56,279 nucleotides of DNA from Mesorhizobium sp. (GTDB taxonomy: Bacteria > Pseudomonadota > Alphaproteobacteria > Rhizobiales > Rhizobiaceae), in the NCBI GenBank assembly GCA_004020645.1, contig SAQL01000038.1, forward strand, positions 1-56,279. The letters run 5' to 3'. The notes under the pieces were generated by a model. That model saw nothing but the letters and a program-made list of their open reading frames with translations, was not told the DNA's origin and ran no database searches. Of this stretch, positions 25,755-36,100 are shown one piece after another; the stretch's first letter is position 1, and the number at the start of each line of letters is the position of its first letter. Position numbers and translations under genes: made by a program.

Positions 25755-26123
25755 CTACCAGAGATTCTTGCCGTCGATGAGGACGACCTCGACCTGATCG
25801 AGGTCGAAATCGTCGAACAGTCGCGAATTAACGCTGATTTTCGGATTGTCGAAATCCGGCTTGCCGGTCGACCAGTCCGGCGTTTCGGTAAAGGTACCGC
25901 AGCCGCAGGTGGCGCAGAAACCGTGTTTTACCGTTTTCGAGCCCCATTGATAGAAAGAGACATTCTTGAGCGGGCTGGTGAGCTTGAATTGCGACGGCGT
26001 GTAATAAGCCCATAACGAGCCGCGCTTCGAGCAGAAAGAGCAGGTGCATTGCGTCACGGTTAGCGGCGCTTGCGAAACCTCGAACGTCGTGGCCCTGCAG
26101 TGGCAGCTTGCCTTTATTGTCAT
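25755..26123 (-). CDS. GFA-family zinc-binding protein
   Basis: A 122-residue GFA-fold protein with zinc ligands in SCHCRAT (N-terminus), CTCSFCSKRG and CATCGCGTF. Near the C-terminus it has a VNSRLFDDFDLDQVEV strand region as in many uncharacterised GFA proteins. ATG 26123 follows GGGAGG; the frame extended to 26168 is rejected. Substrate unknown; only loosely similar to the GFA protein at 1523-1957. Confidence 0.86.
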   Translation of the reverse strand: MTIKASCHCRATTFEVSQAPLTVTQCTCSFCSKRGSLWAYYTPSQFKLTSPLKNVSFYQWGSKTVKHGFCATCGCGTFTETPDWSTGKPDFDNPKISVNSRLFDDFDLDQVEVVLIDGKNLW

Positions 26124-26245
26124 GAACGCCTCCCTTACGATTGCCTCCTGCCCGCGGCAAGGCAACATAAAGAGACGCTCTTGACAACCGTCGTTCAGCA
26201 GACTCGCTTGCCTGCATCGGACGCGTGGCGCGCTTCAATCCTTCT

Positions 26246-26340
26246 GAAGCATATCGTTATCCCAAAAACCGCTGCGCACCCTCGGGGTCAGGCCATTGCT
26301 CAGGCCCCGTGGGGCAAGGCTTTTGGGCGACACGCATTAA
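26246..26340. repeat. Rhizobial palindromic repeat, apparently nested
   Basis: The ends GCATATCGTTATCCC...CCGCTGCGCA and TTTTGGGCGACACGCATTA match the two halves of the element at 47757-47805. Between them sits a second hairpin-forming sequence (GGGGTCAGGCCATTGCTCAGG and CCCCGTGGGG), as if one repeat had landed in another. Confidence 0.55.
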
Positions 26341-26723
26341 AACGACGACGGTGGCACGAACAGGCAGATGGTCTTTCCGTCATTGGCGCCGGCGACCGAG
26401 CACCAGTGATATTCGCCATCGGGCGAATTCTTGATCCGTGCATCGCTGTAGGCCACGACCTCGCCTGTCCCTTTGATGACATAGCCCTCCGGCCGCTCGC
26501 TGATCGACGTCTGCGAGACCGCGCGGCAATCATAGCCAGAACAACAGGAGAATGGGTAACTCCAGCCTTGCGGCTTCGCTGCGGTCGGCGTGGCGTCGTG
26601 CGCCAAAGCCGGCGCTGCGGATGCAACGATGGCGGCCGTCAGAGCCACCACCGCAATGATTGAATTCAGGAGGCGGCGCGCCGTCTGGACGGCTGAGGCC
26701 GGTCGAGTTGTGAAAGCAGGCAT
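26337..26723 (-). CDS. Secreted cysteine-containing protein of unknown function
   Basis: A 128-residue protein with a membrane-spanning signal segment (LLNSIIAVVALTAAIVASAA, ending PALAHD). The mature part holds a cysteine cluster FSCCSGYDCRAV and ends with HWCSVAG and ICLFVPPSS, five cysteines in all. The pattern occurs in small rhizobial exported proteins but no function is assigned. ATG 26723 is taken; ATG 26741 would add six residues. Its last codons touch the repeat described at 26246-26340. Confidence 0.65.
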   Translation of the reverse strand: MPAFTTRPASAVQTARRLLNSIIAVVALTAAIVASAAPALAHDATPTAAKPQGWSYPFSCCSGYDCRAVSQTSISERPEGYVIKGTGEVVAYSDARIKNSPDGEYHWCSVAGANDGKTICLFVPPSSF

Positions 26724-26741
26724 GGGCGCAATTCCTATCAC

Positions 26742-27165
26742 CGAGTTATCAAGCGTTTCGCTTGCCCGTTCTTGGAACGTATCTTCCCAGTGGCCGGCTC
26801 GTCAGGTCGCAGATACGCCGCGTCCGGCCATAAATGCTTTTTCCCCCAGCCTTCGGATGCTGGGCTGATTCCTTTGTTGGCGCAAGAAAATTGCTGTGCA
26901 AACCGAGCGCCGACATCTGCAGCCGGAACCAGCCTGCCGGGGTTGACGAGAGTGACTTCATCAACCCCGGCAGATGGGATCGCAGATAACGAGAATTAGC
27001 TCGCAGTGGTTCCGGGCCAGGCGCCGGGAGGCCTGCAACATCTAACCCGAAGTTAGAAGTTGTTCTGGCAAATTTGATGAAAAAACAAAGCCATAAAGCG
27101 ACCGCTCAATTAGAGTGAGAGCCTGTTACTCTAGCGTGATGTTGCTGCTGCTGTGTTGTAGGGCT
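26742..27165. other. Intergenic region downstream of prfB
   Basis: About 424 bases without a gene. It contains a 13-bp perfect inverted repeat CTGCCGGGGTTGA (26934-26946) / TCAACCCCGGCAG (26961-26973), and a shorter hairpin CCCAGC...GCTGGG near 26858-26877. Neither is followed by a T-run, so a simple terminator role is unclear. Confidence 0.45.
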
Positions 27166-28297
27166 TCAGTCGATATCGGCCACCACTTCGCCGGCGCCGC
27201 CCTCGATGCGCTGCGACAGCGACGCCTCCATGAAATCGTCGAGATCGCCGTCCAGCACGCTCGACGGGCTTGTGCTCTCGACGCCAGTGCGCAGATCCTT
27301 CACCAGTTGATAGGGCTGCAGAACGTAGGAGCGGATCTGGTGGCCCCAGCCGATATCGCTCTTCGACGCTTCGGTGGCGTTCGCCACCGCCTCGCGCTTC
27401 TTCAGCTCTTCCTCGTAGAGCCGCGAGCGCAACATCTCCCAGGCCTTCGCCTTGTTCTTGTGCTGGGAGCGCTCGGCCTGGCAGGCGACCGCGATGCCGG
27501 TGGCGAGATGGGTGATGCGGACCGCCGAATCGGTGGTGTTGACGTGCTGGCCGCCCGACCCCGACGAACGGTAGGTGTCGATGCGGACATCCGATTCGGA
27601 AACATCGATCTCGATCGTATCGTCGATTACGGGATAGACCCAGACGCTGGCAAACGACGTGTGGCGGCGCGCATTGCTGTCGTAGGGCGAAATACGCACG
27701 AGACGGTGAACGCCGGATTCCGTCTTCAGCCAACCATAGGCATTGTGGCCCTTGATCAGCAGCGTAGCGGACTTGATGCCGGCCTCTTCGCCGTCATGCA
27801 CTTCCAGCACCTCGACCTTGAAGCGCCGCCGCTCGGCCCAACGCGTGTACATGCGCAGAAGCATCGAGGCCCAGTCCTGGCTTTCGGTGCCGCCGGCGCC
27901 GGCATGGACTTCGAGATAACTGTCGTTGGCGTCCGCCTCGCCCGAAAGCAGCGTCTCGATCTGGCGGGCCTTTGCTTCACCGCGCATCGAGCGGATCGCC
28001 GCTTCCGCCTCGGCGACGACGCTCTCGTCGCCCTCTTCCTCGCCAAGCTCGATCAGGCCGATATTGTCTTCCAGCGCCTGGGTGAGGCCTTTGACCGCGG
28101 CGATGCCTTCCTCGAGGCCCTGGCGCTCACGCATCAGCTTCTGCGCCTCCAGCGGTTCGTTCCAGAGACTCGAATCCTCGGCACGCACATTCAGGTATTC
28201 AAGCCGCTTTATGGCTTGATCCCAGTCAAAGATGCCTCCTCAGCAGGGTTATCGCCTGCCTGATTTCGTCGACAATGTTCTGCGTTTCCGCGCGCAT
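27166..28297 (-). CDS. prfB: Peptide chain release factor 2, made by programmed +1 frameshift
   Basis: RF2 catalyses peptide release at UGA and UAA stop codons. The first frame, from ATG 28297, encodes 23 residues (MRAETQNIVDEIRQAITLLR, then RHL) and hits TGA at 28228-28226. The remaining 353 residues, from 28227 in the +1 frame (DWDQAIKRLEYL), bring the total to about 376, the usual RF2 length. The release motif GGQ is in SSGSGGQHVNTTDSA. The stop-recognition loop reads RISPYDSNARRHTS, with SPY where E. coli has SPF; both are plausible in this group. Reading only the downstream frame from 28188 would miss the true N-terminus. Confidence 0.96.
28226..28240 (-). promoter_or_regulatory. prfB frameshift signal
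   Basis: On the minus strand: AGGAGG (28240-28235), three bases CAT, then CTT TGA C. This is the classic internal Shine-Dalgarno plus slippery CTT-TGA arrangement that lets RF2 levels autoregulate: low RF2 slows termination at UGA and favours the +1 shift. Confidence 0.95.
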
Positions 28298-28398
28298 GGC
28301 TGATCGTTCTGTCCTGTGCTGAAATGGTGCCCTGTTGCTTAATCAGAGCTGGGTTGGCGCGATACATAGGGACGGCACCGCCGCCTGTAAAGCGAAAT

Positions 28399-28420
28399 GG
28401 GCCGGCTCGAAAGCCGGCCC
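28399..28420 (-). terminator. Terminator of mrcA
   Basis: Perfect nine-base stem GGGCCGGCT / AGCCGGCCC with a four-base loop, 18 bases past the mrcA stop on the minus strand, followed by ATTTCGCTTT. Confidence 0.75.
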
Positions 28421-28438
28421 AGAACACCATATCCTATG

Positions 28439-30895
28439 TCAATAGAGCCCGCCGCCGCCGGACTGGATGGCTTGGTTGGCCTGTGGCGACAGCGCGCCGC
28501 CGGAGGCGTTGGAGCCGTCCGCACCCATGCCGATCACCCAATAGCTGTCGGCGGGGCCGGTGCCCGGCTTGAAGGCTTCGATAAAGGCGCCAGCGTCGTC
28601 TGGGTTGGCAGCCATGCCGGTCTTGCGATTGATGGCGATCAGCTTCATGCCTTCGGGAACCTGGAAATCGACATTGGGCGTGCCGTCCAGCGCCACGCGC
28701 ATGAAGTCCTTGAAGATCGGCGCTGCGAGACCGCCGCCGGTCGCACCCTTGCCAAGACCTTTCGGCTGATCGTAGCCCATATAAAGGCCGACAACGAGAT
28801 TGGGCGTGTAGCCGATGAACCAGGTATCCTTCTCGTCGTTTGTCGTTCCGGTCTTGCCGGCGATGTGGCGGCCGAGTTCGGCGACGGTGGCGCCGGTACC
28901 GCGCTCGACGACGCCCTCCATCATCGAGGTGATCTGATAGGCGGTCATCGGATCGAGCACCTGCTCGGAATTGTCGACCAGTTCCGGCTCAGGCTGGTTC
29001 TGCCATTCGGCGGCATTGCAATTTTCGCAGCCGCGTTCGTCCTGCCTGTACACCGTCTTGCCGTAGCGATCCTGGATGCGGTCGATCAGCGTCGGCTTGA
29101 TCGACTTGCCGCCGTTGGCCATGATCGAATAAGCCGACACCATGCGCATCACGGTGGTCTCGCCCGAACCCAGCGCCATCGGCAGATACGGCGCCAGACG
29201 GTCATAGACGCCGAAGCGCTCGGCATATTCGGCGACCAGCTTCATGCCCATGTCGTTGGCCAGGCGCACAGTCATCAGATTGCGCGACCTCTCGATGCCG
29301 GACCGCAAGGTCGCTGGGCCAGCTGTCCTTCCATCGTAGTTCTTCGGCGTCCAGGTCGTGTTGCCGCTCTTGATGGTGATCGGGCCGTCCATGATCACCG
29401 AAGCCGGCGTATAGCCATTGTCGAGGGCGGCCGAATAGACGATCGGCTTGAACGACGAACCCGGCTGCCGCATGGCCTGCGTGGCACGGTTGAATTCGGA
29501 TTGCGAGTAGGAGAACCCGCCGACCATGGCCAGAACACGGCCGGTATGCGGATCCATGGCGATCATGCCACCTTCCACTTCGGGGGCCTGGCGCAAGATA
29601 TAGGCCCCGTCCGTACCCTCTTTCTTCTGCACGAAGATGACGTCGCCCGGCTTCAGCACGTCCGCCGGCGACTTGGCCTTGACGGTCTTGCCGTCGACCA
29701 CATGACGCATGGCGAAGCTCATGTCCTCGCGGCTGACAGTGCCTTCGATGCGATCCTTGACGAGTTCGCCCGAGATCTGCCGGGTCGGCCGAAGCCCGAT
29801 CGACAGGCCGCTCTCCGAGCTGTCGAGCACGACGGCGAGCGACCATTCGGGCACGTCGTCCAGTCCCTTGACTTCGCTCAAAGGCACGCCCCAGTCGCCG
29901 GATACGCTGATGGTCTTCACCGGCCCGCGATAGCCGCGCAGCGTATCGAACTTCATCAGGCCGTTCTGCATGGCTTTGCGGGCGATGAGCTGCATCTTGG
30001 GATCGAGCGTCGTACGGACGGACAGGCCGCCCTCGTAGAGCGCATTCTCGCCGTAGCGCGCGCTGATCTGGCGACGAACCTCCTCGGTGAAGTATTCGCC
30101 GGCGAACAGATAGGTGCCGGAGCGGCGTGGCTTGACGCCGAGCGGCTCGGCCTTGGCCCTGGCGCCTTCCTCTTGCGTGACGTAGCCGTTGTCGACCATC
30201 TGGTCGATGACCCAGTTGCGGCGCTCGATGGCGCGGTCGGCATATTTGAAGGGATGATAGTTGGAGGGGCCCTTCGGCAAAGCCGCCAGATAGGCCGCCT
30301 CCGCCACGGTGAGCTCATTCACCGCCTTGTCGAAATAAGTGAGCGCTGCGCCGGCGACGCCATAAGCACCGAGCCCGAAGAAAATCTCGTTAAGGTAGAG
30401 CTCGAGAATGCGGTCCTTCGAATAGGCCTGCTCGATGCGGAAGGCGAGGATCATCTCCTTGATCTTGCGCTCGTAGGTCTGGTCCGACGACAACAGGAAG
30501 TTTTTCGCCACCTGCTGGGTGATCGTCGAAGCGCCGACCTGGCGCTTGCCCGAGCCGAAATTCTGCAGATTGACCATGACTGCGCGACCAAGGCCGGTCA
30601 TATCGATGCCGGGGTGATTGTAGAAATTCTTGTCCTCGGCAGACAGGAAGGCCGCCTTGACACGATCCGGCACCGCCTGGATCGGCAAATACAGGCGCCG
30701 CTCGCGCGCATATTCGGCCATCAGCGCACCGTCGGACGCATGGATGCGGGTCGTCACCGGCGGTTCATACTTGGCCAGCACCTCGTAGTCGGGCAGATCC
30801 TTCGACAAATGGCTGATATAGATCGCCACGCCCGCCGCGACCAAAAGGGCCAGCGCCGTGCCGATGCCGAAGAAATAGCCAATGAGACGAATCAT
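28439..30895 (-). CDS. mrcA: Penicillin-binding protein 1A (bifunctional transglycosylase/transpeptidase)
   Basis: An 818-residue class A PBP. One N-terminal membrane helix (FFGIGTALALLVAAGVAIYI) anchors it. The GT51 transglycosylase domain follows with SAEDKNFYNHPGID and RIEQAYSKDRILELYLNEIF. An OB-like insert separates it from the transpeptidase domain, whose active-site serine is in the S-x-x-K box GSSFKP (about S480) and whose third motif is KTGTTND (about residue 681). It polymerises and crosslinks peptidoglycan outside the inner membrane. Its neighbour amiC, transcribed the same way 200 bases upstream, is a cell-wall hydrolase. Confidence 0.96.
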   Translation of the reverse strand: MIRLIGYFFGIGTALALLVAAGVAIYISHLSKDLPDYEVLAKYEPPVTTRIHASDGALMAEYARERRLYLPIQAVPDRVKAAFLSAEDKNFYNHPGIDMTGLGRAVMVNLQNFGSGKRQVGASTITQQVAKNFLLSSDQTYERKIKEMILAFRIEQAYSKDRILELYLNEIFFGLGAYGVAGAALTYFDKAVNELTVAEAAYLAALPKGPSNYHPFKYADRAIERRNWVIDQMVDNGYVTQEEGARAKAEPLGVKPRRSGTYLFAGEYFTEEVRRQISARYGENALYEGGLSVRTTLDPKMQLIARKAMQNGLMKFDTLRGYRGPVKTISVSGDWGVPLSEVKGLDDVPEWSLAVVLDSSESGLSIGLRPTRQISGELVKDRIEGTVSREDMSFAMRHVVDGKTVKAKSPADVLKPGDVIFVQKKEGTDGAYILRQAPEVEGGMIAMDPHTGRVLAMVGGFSYSQSEFNRATQAMRQPGSSFKPIVYSAALDNGYTPASVIMDGPITIKSGNTTWTPKNYDGRTAGPATLRSGIERSRNLMTVRLANDMGMKLVAEYAERFGVYDRLAPYLPMALGSGETTVMRMVSAYSIMANGGKSIKPTLIDRIQDRYGKTVYRQDERGCENCNAAEWQNQPEPELVDNSEQVLDPMTAYQITSMMEGVVERGTGATVAELGRHIAGKTGTTNDEKDTWFIGYTPNLVVGLYMGYDQPKGLGKGATGGGLAAPIFKDFMRVALDGTPNVDFQVPEGMKLIAINRKTGMAANPDDAGAFIEAFKPGTGPADSYWVIGMGADGSNASGGALSPQANQAIQSGGGGLY

Positions 30896-31104
30896 GCCCG
30901 CTCCAGTCCTTGGTTCGGGAATCCCCTAAACGAAGCCGCCTTTCGCGCAAGCTTTCGAGACGATCCCGACCGGTAATCGAAAACCCATGTCGCCACCATG
31001 TGGGCAAAATGCGGCAGCTTGGAATTTCGGCTTCGAATGGCGGAAATAAGTGCAGGGTGTTGTCGTCGTGCAACGCCGCCTCTGGTTGTAGCGCGGCTGA
31101 TATC

Positions 31105-32397
31105 TCAGCCTCCGGTTCCGGCTCCGGCCCGGGCTGAGGCGAACAGGGCGATGGCATTGGTTATGCTCTGGGCCGCCTTGCCGCGCCAATCGGCGCTGAG
31201 CAGTTGCGCCTCGTCCTTGGCGTTCGACAGGTAGCCGAGTTCGACCAGCACGGAGGGGACATCCGGCGCCTTCAACACCTTGAAGCTGGCCGAACGCTGC
31301 GGATTGTTGATGAGGTCGACGCTGGTGGAAAGCTGGCCGACCAAAGTCTGGGCAAAACGCATCGAGAAACTGTGCGTCTCGCGGCGAATCAGGTCGATCA
31401 GTATGTCGGTCACTTCCTTGTCGTCGTCCTTGATTTCCATGCCGGCGAATTGGTCGGAAAGGTTTTCACGGTCGGCGAGTGCCTGCGCTTCGGGATCGGA
31501 AGCCTTGTCGGAGACGGTGTAGACGGTTGCGCCGCGAAGGCCCTTGACCCTGATCGTATCGGCGTGGATCGAAATGAGCAGATCGGCCTCGTGCTGGCGG
31601 GCAATGCGCACGCGGTCGTCCAGCCGCAGGAATTGGTCCGTCTCGCGCGTCATGAACACGTCGTATTTGCCGACTGCGGCAAGTCTTTCACGCAATTCGG
31701 TGGCGAAAGCGAGCGTGACGTTCTTTTCGACCGTGCCGTTCAGGCCCTCGGCGCCGCCGTCGATGCCACCATGGCCTGGATCGATGACGACGGTGAAGCG
31801 ATGGCCTGGATTGGAGACCGGGCCAGTACCGACCCTGCCGCCCTTGTCGGAGGAGACTGTCGAGCCGGTGGTCAGCGCCTGGTTGGCAAGAGCGGCGTCG
31901 AACTCCCGCACGGACGCCGCAGACATGTCGATAGCGATGCGGTAGCCGCTGCCGTCCTCGTTCTTGAGCACGTCGAGCCTGTCGACGGCGAACGGACCCT
32001 TGCCGGTGAGAATCAGCCGCGACACCCCTTCGCCGAGGTCGCCGTAGCGCACGCTCCTGACCAGGCCGCGCGCCTTCACATCCTTGGCATCGATGGCGAA
32101 TTTCGTGCTTGGCAGGTCGACGACCAGACGGTGGGGGCCGCGCAGCAGGAACCATTTGACGTCGGGTTCGCGGTCGAAATTCATGACGATGCGCATCTCG
32201 GTGGCGTCACCCGCCATTTTGTAGCTCGTCACGGCGAGCGGCGCGTCGGCGGCAAAGGAACTCGGCGAAAAGGCCAGGCAAGCGACAACCAGCGACCGCA
32301 GACAAGCATCGCGGAATTGGGCAGCGCGGAAGTAGGCGGCGTAGAAGAAAATGCCTCCGGCACGACCACTCTTGTGCGTGAAGACTGCCAGTCCCAT
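31105..32397 (-). CDS. amiC: Periplasmic N-acetylmuramoyl-L-alanine amidase (AMIN + Amidase_3)
   Basis: A 430-residue cell-wall amidase. A hydrophobic export segment (LRSLVVACLAFSPSSFAAD) is followed by an AMIN domain, residues about 50-160, which targets the septum, then an Amidase_3 zinc domain. Zinc ligands and catalytic residues are seen in VVIDPGHGGIDGGAEG, LLISIHADTI and SVLVELGYLSN. It cleaves the amide bond between MurNAc and the stem peptide during cell separation. ATG 32397 follows GGAAAGAG; the frame extended to 32589 runs through a 17-bp tandem repeat and is rejected. Confidence 0.92.
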   Translation of the reverse strand: MGLAVFTHKSGRAGGIFFYAAYFRAAQFRDACLRSLVVACLAFSPSSFAADAPLAVTSYKMAGDATEMRIVMNFDREPDVKWFLLRGPHRLVVDLPSTKFAIDAKDVKARGLVRSVRYGDLGEGVSRLILTGKGPFAVDRLDVLKNEDGSGYRIAIDMSAASVREFDAALANQALTTGSTVSSDKGGRVGTGPVSNPGHRFTVVIDPGHGGIDGGAEGLNGTVEKNVTLAFATELRERLAAVGKYDVFMTRETDQFLRLDDRVRIARQHEADLLISIHADTIRVKGLRGATVYTVSDKASDPEAQALADRENLSDQFAGMEIKDDDKEVTDILIDLIRRETHSFSMRFAQTLVGQLSTSVDLINNPQRSASFKVLKAPDVPSVLVELGYLSNAKDEAQLLSADWRGKAAQSITNAIALFASARAGAGTGG

Positions 32398-33121
32398 CTC
32401 TTTCCAGTCGCTCCGGTTTGGCGCCAGGCGCCCAATCTTGTTTGTCGGCCAGTCTTGGTTGTCGGCCAGTCTTGGTTGTCGGCCAGTCTTGGTTGTCGGA
32501 GTGTCGTCGTTTTGTCGAAGTGCCGGTTGGGCCGCGAACTCGATTAACGATTGGTATCCAGAGAAGGTTAACCAAGCCTTTTCATGCAACGCTCAAAGCC
32601 GTGCTTCCGTTGCGGAACTGCTTTTTGCCGGCATCGGAAATCGGGGTTGCCTTCCAACCCGCCAAATCATAAAAGCGATGGTGGATCACTGCAATCCTGG
32701 AACCGTCCTTCTCCGCAGCTTCCTGCTACAGGTCAGATGAACGACGGCTCCTTTCGCTTCAGGCGAAGAAGGTATCAGGTGATCGCGACGAATTTCGCAG
32801 GTGCGAGCCCGTGGCGGGGGAAGCGCCTGCGTGAGGAAAACGGCCGGGATTGTCCCGCGCCGGCTCTGTACGAGCAAACAAGCTGGTCCGGTTTTCCCGG
32901 GCTTTGGTTCAAAAAGGTTCTGCTGGTTACGATGGCTTCAAGCGCAATCATGGAAAGGTCCGCAGCAAACCGCGCCATTATGGCTGCGGGCGGCACCGCC
33001 ATGACGCTCAGGCAGCGGCCGGCGGACATTCAATTGCCCGGCACCCATGTTCATCCACACTCACAGCGGCGGGCTTTGCCCCGCAAGCTGCGGCTGACGG
33101 CTGCCGGGGGGAAACGAAATA
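32398..33121. other. Divergent amiC-rne spacer with long rne leader
   Basis: About 720 bases without a supported gene. It holds the 17-bp repeat at 32432-32499 and, before rne, a GC-rich leader that can form several hairpins (for example around CGGCGGGCTTTGCCCCGC, about 33068-33085). RNase E leaders are the known site of autoregulation in enterics, so a similar role is possible here. No promoter was pinned down. Confidence 0.45.
32432..32499. repeat. 17-bp tandem repeat upstream of amiC
   Basis: Unit CCAGTCTTGGTTGTCGG occurs three times exactly (32449-32465, 32466-32482, 32483-32499), preceded by a degenerate copy (32432-32448, CCAATCTTGTTTGTCGG). It lies 35-100 bases upstream of the amiC start. 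Confidence 0.92.
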
Positions 33122-36100
33122 ATGCCCAACAAGATGCTGATAGACGCCTCCCACCCGGAGGAAACACGTGTTGTCGTCGTTCGCGGTAACCGTATTGAAG
33201 AATTCGACTTTGAATCACAGGACAAAAAGCAGCTCAAAGGAAATATCTACCTCGCCCGCGTAACGCGCGTCGAACCCTCGCTTCAGGCAGCCTTTGTCGA
33301 ATATGGCGGCAACCGTCACGGTTTCCTCGCCTTCAGTGAAATTCATCCCGACTACTACCAGATTCCGGTCGCCGACCGTCAGGCGCTGCTGCGCGCGGAA
33401 GCGCAGGAGGCTGAAGACGAGGACGATGACGACGGCGACGGCGACGACCGCCAAAGCCGCGATCGTGGGCGGCGCGGACGCCGACGCGGCGGCAAGAGCC
33501 GCGACCGAGGCGAGCACAAGCGTGATGCAGGTGCGGCCGATTCTGACGATTCTGTCGATTCCAATGACAGCGGTTCCAATGAGTGCGAACACGGCGAGGA
33601 TGCGGTCGCGGAGAACGTCGCTGCCGTTTCCGAAAATGTCGACACGCCGTCTGATACTTCGGAACATCGTGAGGATGTCGCCGGTCATGTTGACGCGAGT
33701 CATGGTGAGACGAGCCATGATGAGACGAGCCATGATGAGACGAGCCATGATGAGACGAGCCATGATGAGACTGGGCCTTCCGAAGGCGGACCCAATTCCA
33801 TCGCCGCCAGCATCGAATCGGATGTGATTTCCGAAGCCGTGGCGCAGCCGGACTCGGCCGGCGAAGCCACGTCCACCGACAATGATCGCGGCATGCTGGA
33901 AGAGGTGCAGTCCTCGCATCCGGACGACCATGAGGTCGAATCGGTCGGCGCCGAGGATGCGCTGGAAGAAGCGCGCAACCGCCGCAAGCCGGTGCGCCGC
34001 CAGTACAAGATCCAGGAAGTGATCAAGCGCCGGCAGATCCTCCTGGTGCAGGTCGTGAAGGAAGAGCGCGGCAACAAGGGCGCGGCGCTCACCACCTACC
34101 TGTCGCTTGCCGGCCGCTATTCGGTCCTGATGCCGAACACGGCGCGTGGCGGCGGCATCTCGCGCAAGATCACCAACGCGCAGGACCGCAAGCGGCTGAA
34201 GGAGGTCGTCGCAGATCTCGAAGTGCCGCAGGGCATGGGCGTCATCCTGCGCACAGCCGGCGAAAGCCGCACCAAGGCCGAGATCAAGCGCGACTACGAA
34301 TATCTGATGCGGCTTTGGGAAAACGTCCGCAGTCTGACGCTGCAGTCCACGGCCCCTGCCCTGGTCTACGAAGAAGGCAGCCTGATCAAGCGCTCGGTGC
34401 GCGATCTCTACAACAAGGACATCGATGAGATCCTGGTCTCCGGCGAAGAGGGCTATCGCGAGGCCAAGGACTTCATGCGCATGCTGATGCCGAGCCACGC
34501 CAAGGTCGTGCAGCCGTTCCGCGACACGACGCCGATCTTCGTGCGTAATGGCATCGAGGCGCAGCTCGACCGCATGCTGCAGCCGCAGGTGACCCTAAAG
34601 AGCGGCGGCTACATCATCATCAACCAGACCGAAGCGCTGGTCGCCATCGACGTCAATTCGGGCCGGTCCACCAAGGAGCACTCGATCGAGGACACGGCGC
34701 TTCACACCAATCTGGAAGCGGCCGAGGAAGTCGCAAGGCAGCTGAGGCTGCGCGATCTTGCCGGCCTGATCGTCATCGACTTCATCGACATGGAGGAGAA
34801 CCGCAATAACCGTGCCGTCGAAAAGCGGCTGAAGGATCACCTCAAGAACGATCGCGCCCGCATCCAGGTCGGCCGCATCTCGCATTTCGGCCTGATGGAG
34901 ATGTCGCGCCAGCGCATCCGTGCGAGCGTGCTGGAATCGACGATGAAGCCTTGCCCGCATTGCGGCGGCACCGGCCATGTGCGGTCCGATTCGTCTGTCG
35001 CACTGATGGTGGTGCGGGCGATCGAGGAATTCCTGCTCAAGGATTCGCGCAGCCACATCACGGTGCGGACGCCGGCGGCGACCGCGCTCTATGTCCTCAA
35101 CCACAAGCGCGGCACGCTGGTGGAGCTCGAAAACCGCTTCGGCCTGACCATCACCGTCGAGGCCGACGACACGGTCGGCGCCCAGCACTATGCGATCTTC
35201 CGCGGCGCGCTGGCTGAAAAGCCTGAAGGCTTCGTCGAGGTGCGCACCGTGCCCGCCTATGTCGAGCCGGAAGAGCCCGCCGACGAAATCGTCATCGAGG
35301 AGGAGGAAGACGAGGCCGTTGCACCGGCGGAGCAACCGCGCCAAGCCCAGCAGCCGCAGCAGCCAAGGCCAAGCGAGGATGGCGAAGGCCGCGACCGCAA
35401 GCGCCGCAAGCGGCGCAGACGGCGCGGCGGCAAGGATCGCGACCGCGAACATGGCGCCCCTGTGGAAGGTGCGGCCCTCTCCACCGCTGCCGATGGCGTC
35501 TCCAAAACCTCAAGCGATGAAGGCGCCGAAGCAGACCACGAGGTGCCGGTCGGCGTCACTGAGGCGGTGGAAGTGTCGGATGACGGTCAAGCGCCTGATG
35601 AAGGTCGGGAGCCTGATGAAGGTCGGGGGCCGGATGAAGCTCTGGGCAAGAAGCGCCGGCGCGGCAAGCGTGGCGGCAAGCGCAATCGCCGTGAAGACGG
35701 CGAAGGCGAGTTCGATGCAGGCACTGCCGAATCTGCTGACAGGCCCGAAGCCGAAATTCTGGAGGGCGTAGCCGTCTCCGGCGAGCCGCTAGCAGCAACG
35801 CCGGTCGAAGAGCCTGTGGACCTTGCTCCGGCCAATGACGACATGCCGAGCGCCGAAAAGCCGAAGAAGCCGCGCCGCGCCGCCAAGCCGAAGAAGGCTG
35901 CGGCGGACGTCGTCGCCGAGACGCCGGTAGCCGAGCCGGAAATTTCTGCCGAGGCTCCCGCACCTGTTCCGGAGGAAACAGTCGTGGCCACCGTCGACGA
36001 AAAACCGAATGTCCGCCCATCGCGACGCAAGCCTGTACCGGTAGATGCTCCGGTTGAGCCGATCGTGTCTTCGACTGTTGCCGAAGAGGAAAAGACCGAG

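Noticed and set aside
26070..26663. 197-codon plus-strand frame
   Set aside because: It crosses the start of the GFA gene, a palindromic repeat and the antisense of an exported protein.
28397..30976. Open frame of 859 codons on the plus strand
   Set aside because: It is antisense to mrcA, which has all class A PBP motifs. Long antisense frames are common in high-GC DNA, and this one shows no domain.
32432..32499. Possible CRISPR array
   Set aside because: The repeats are directly head to tail without spacers, so this is a simple tandem repeat.
33215..34498. 427-codon minus-strand frame inside rne
   Set aside because: Antisense shadow; its apparent repeats are only the complement of the SHDET repeats in rne.
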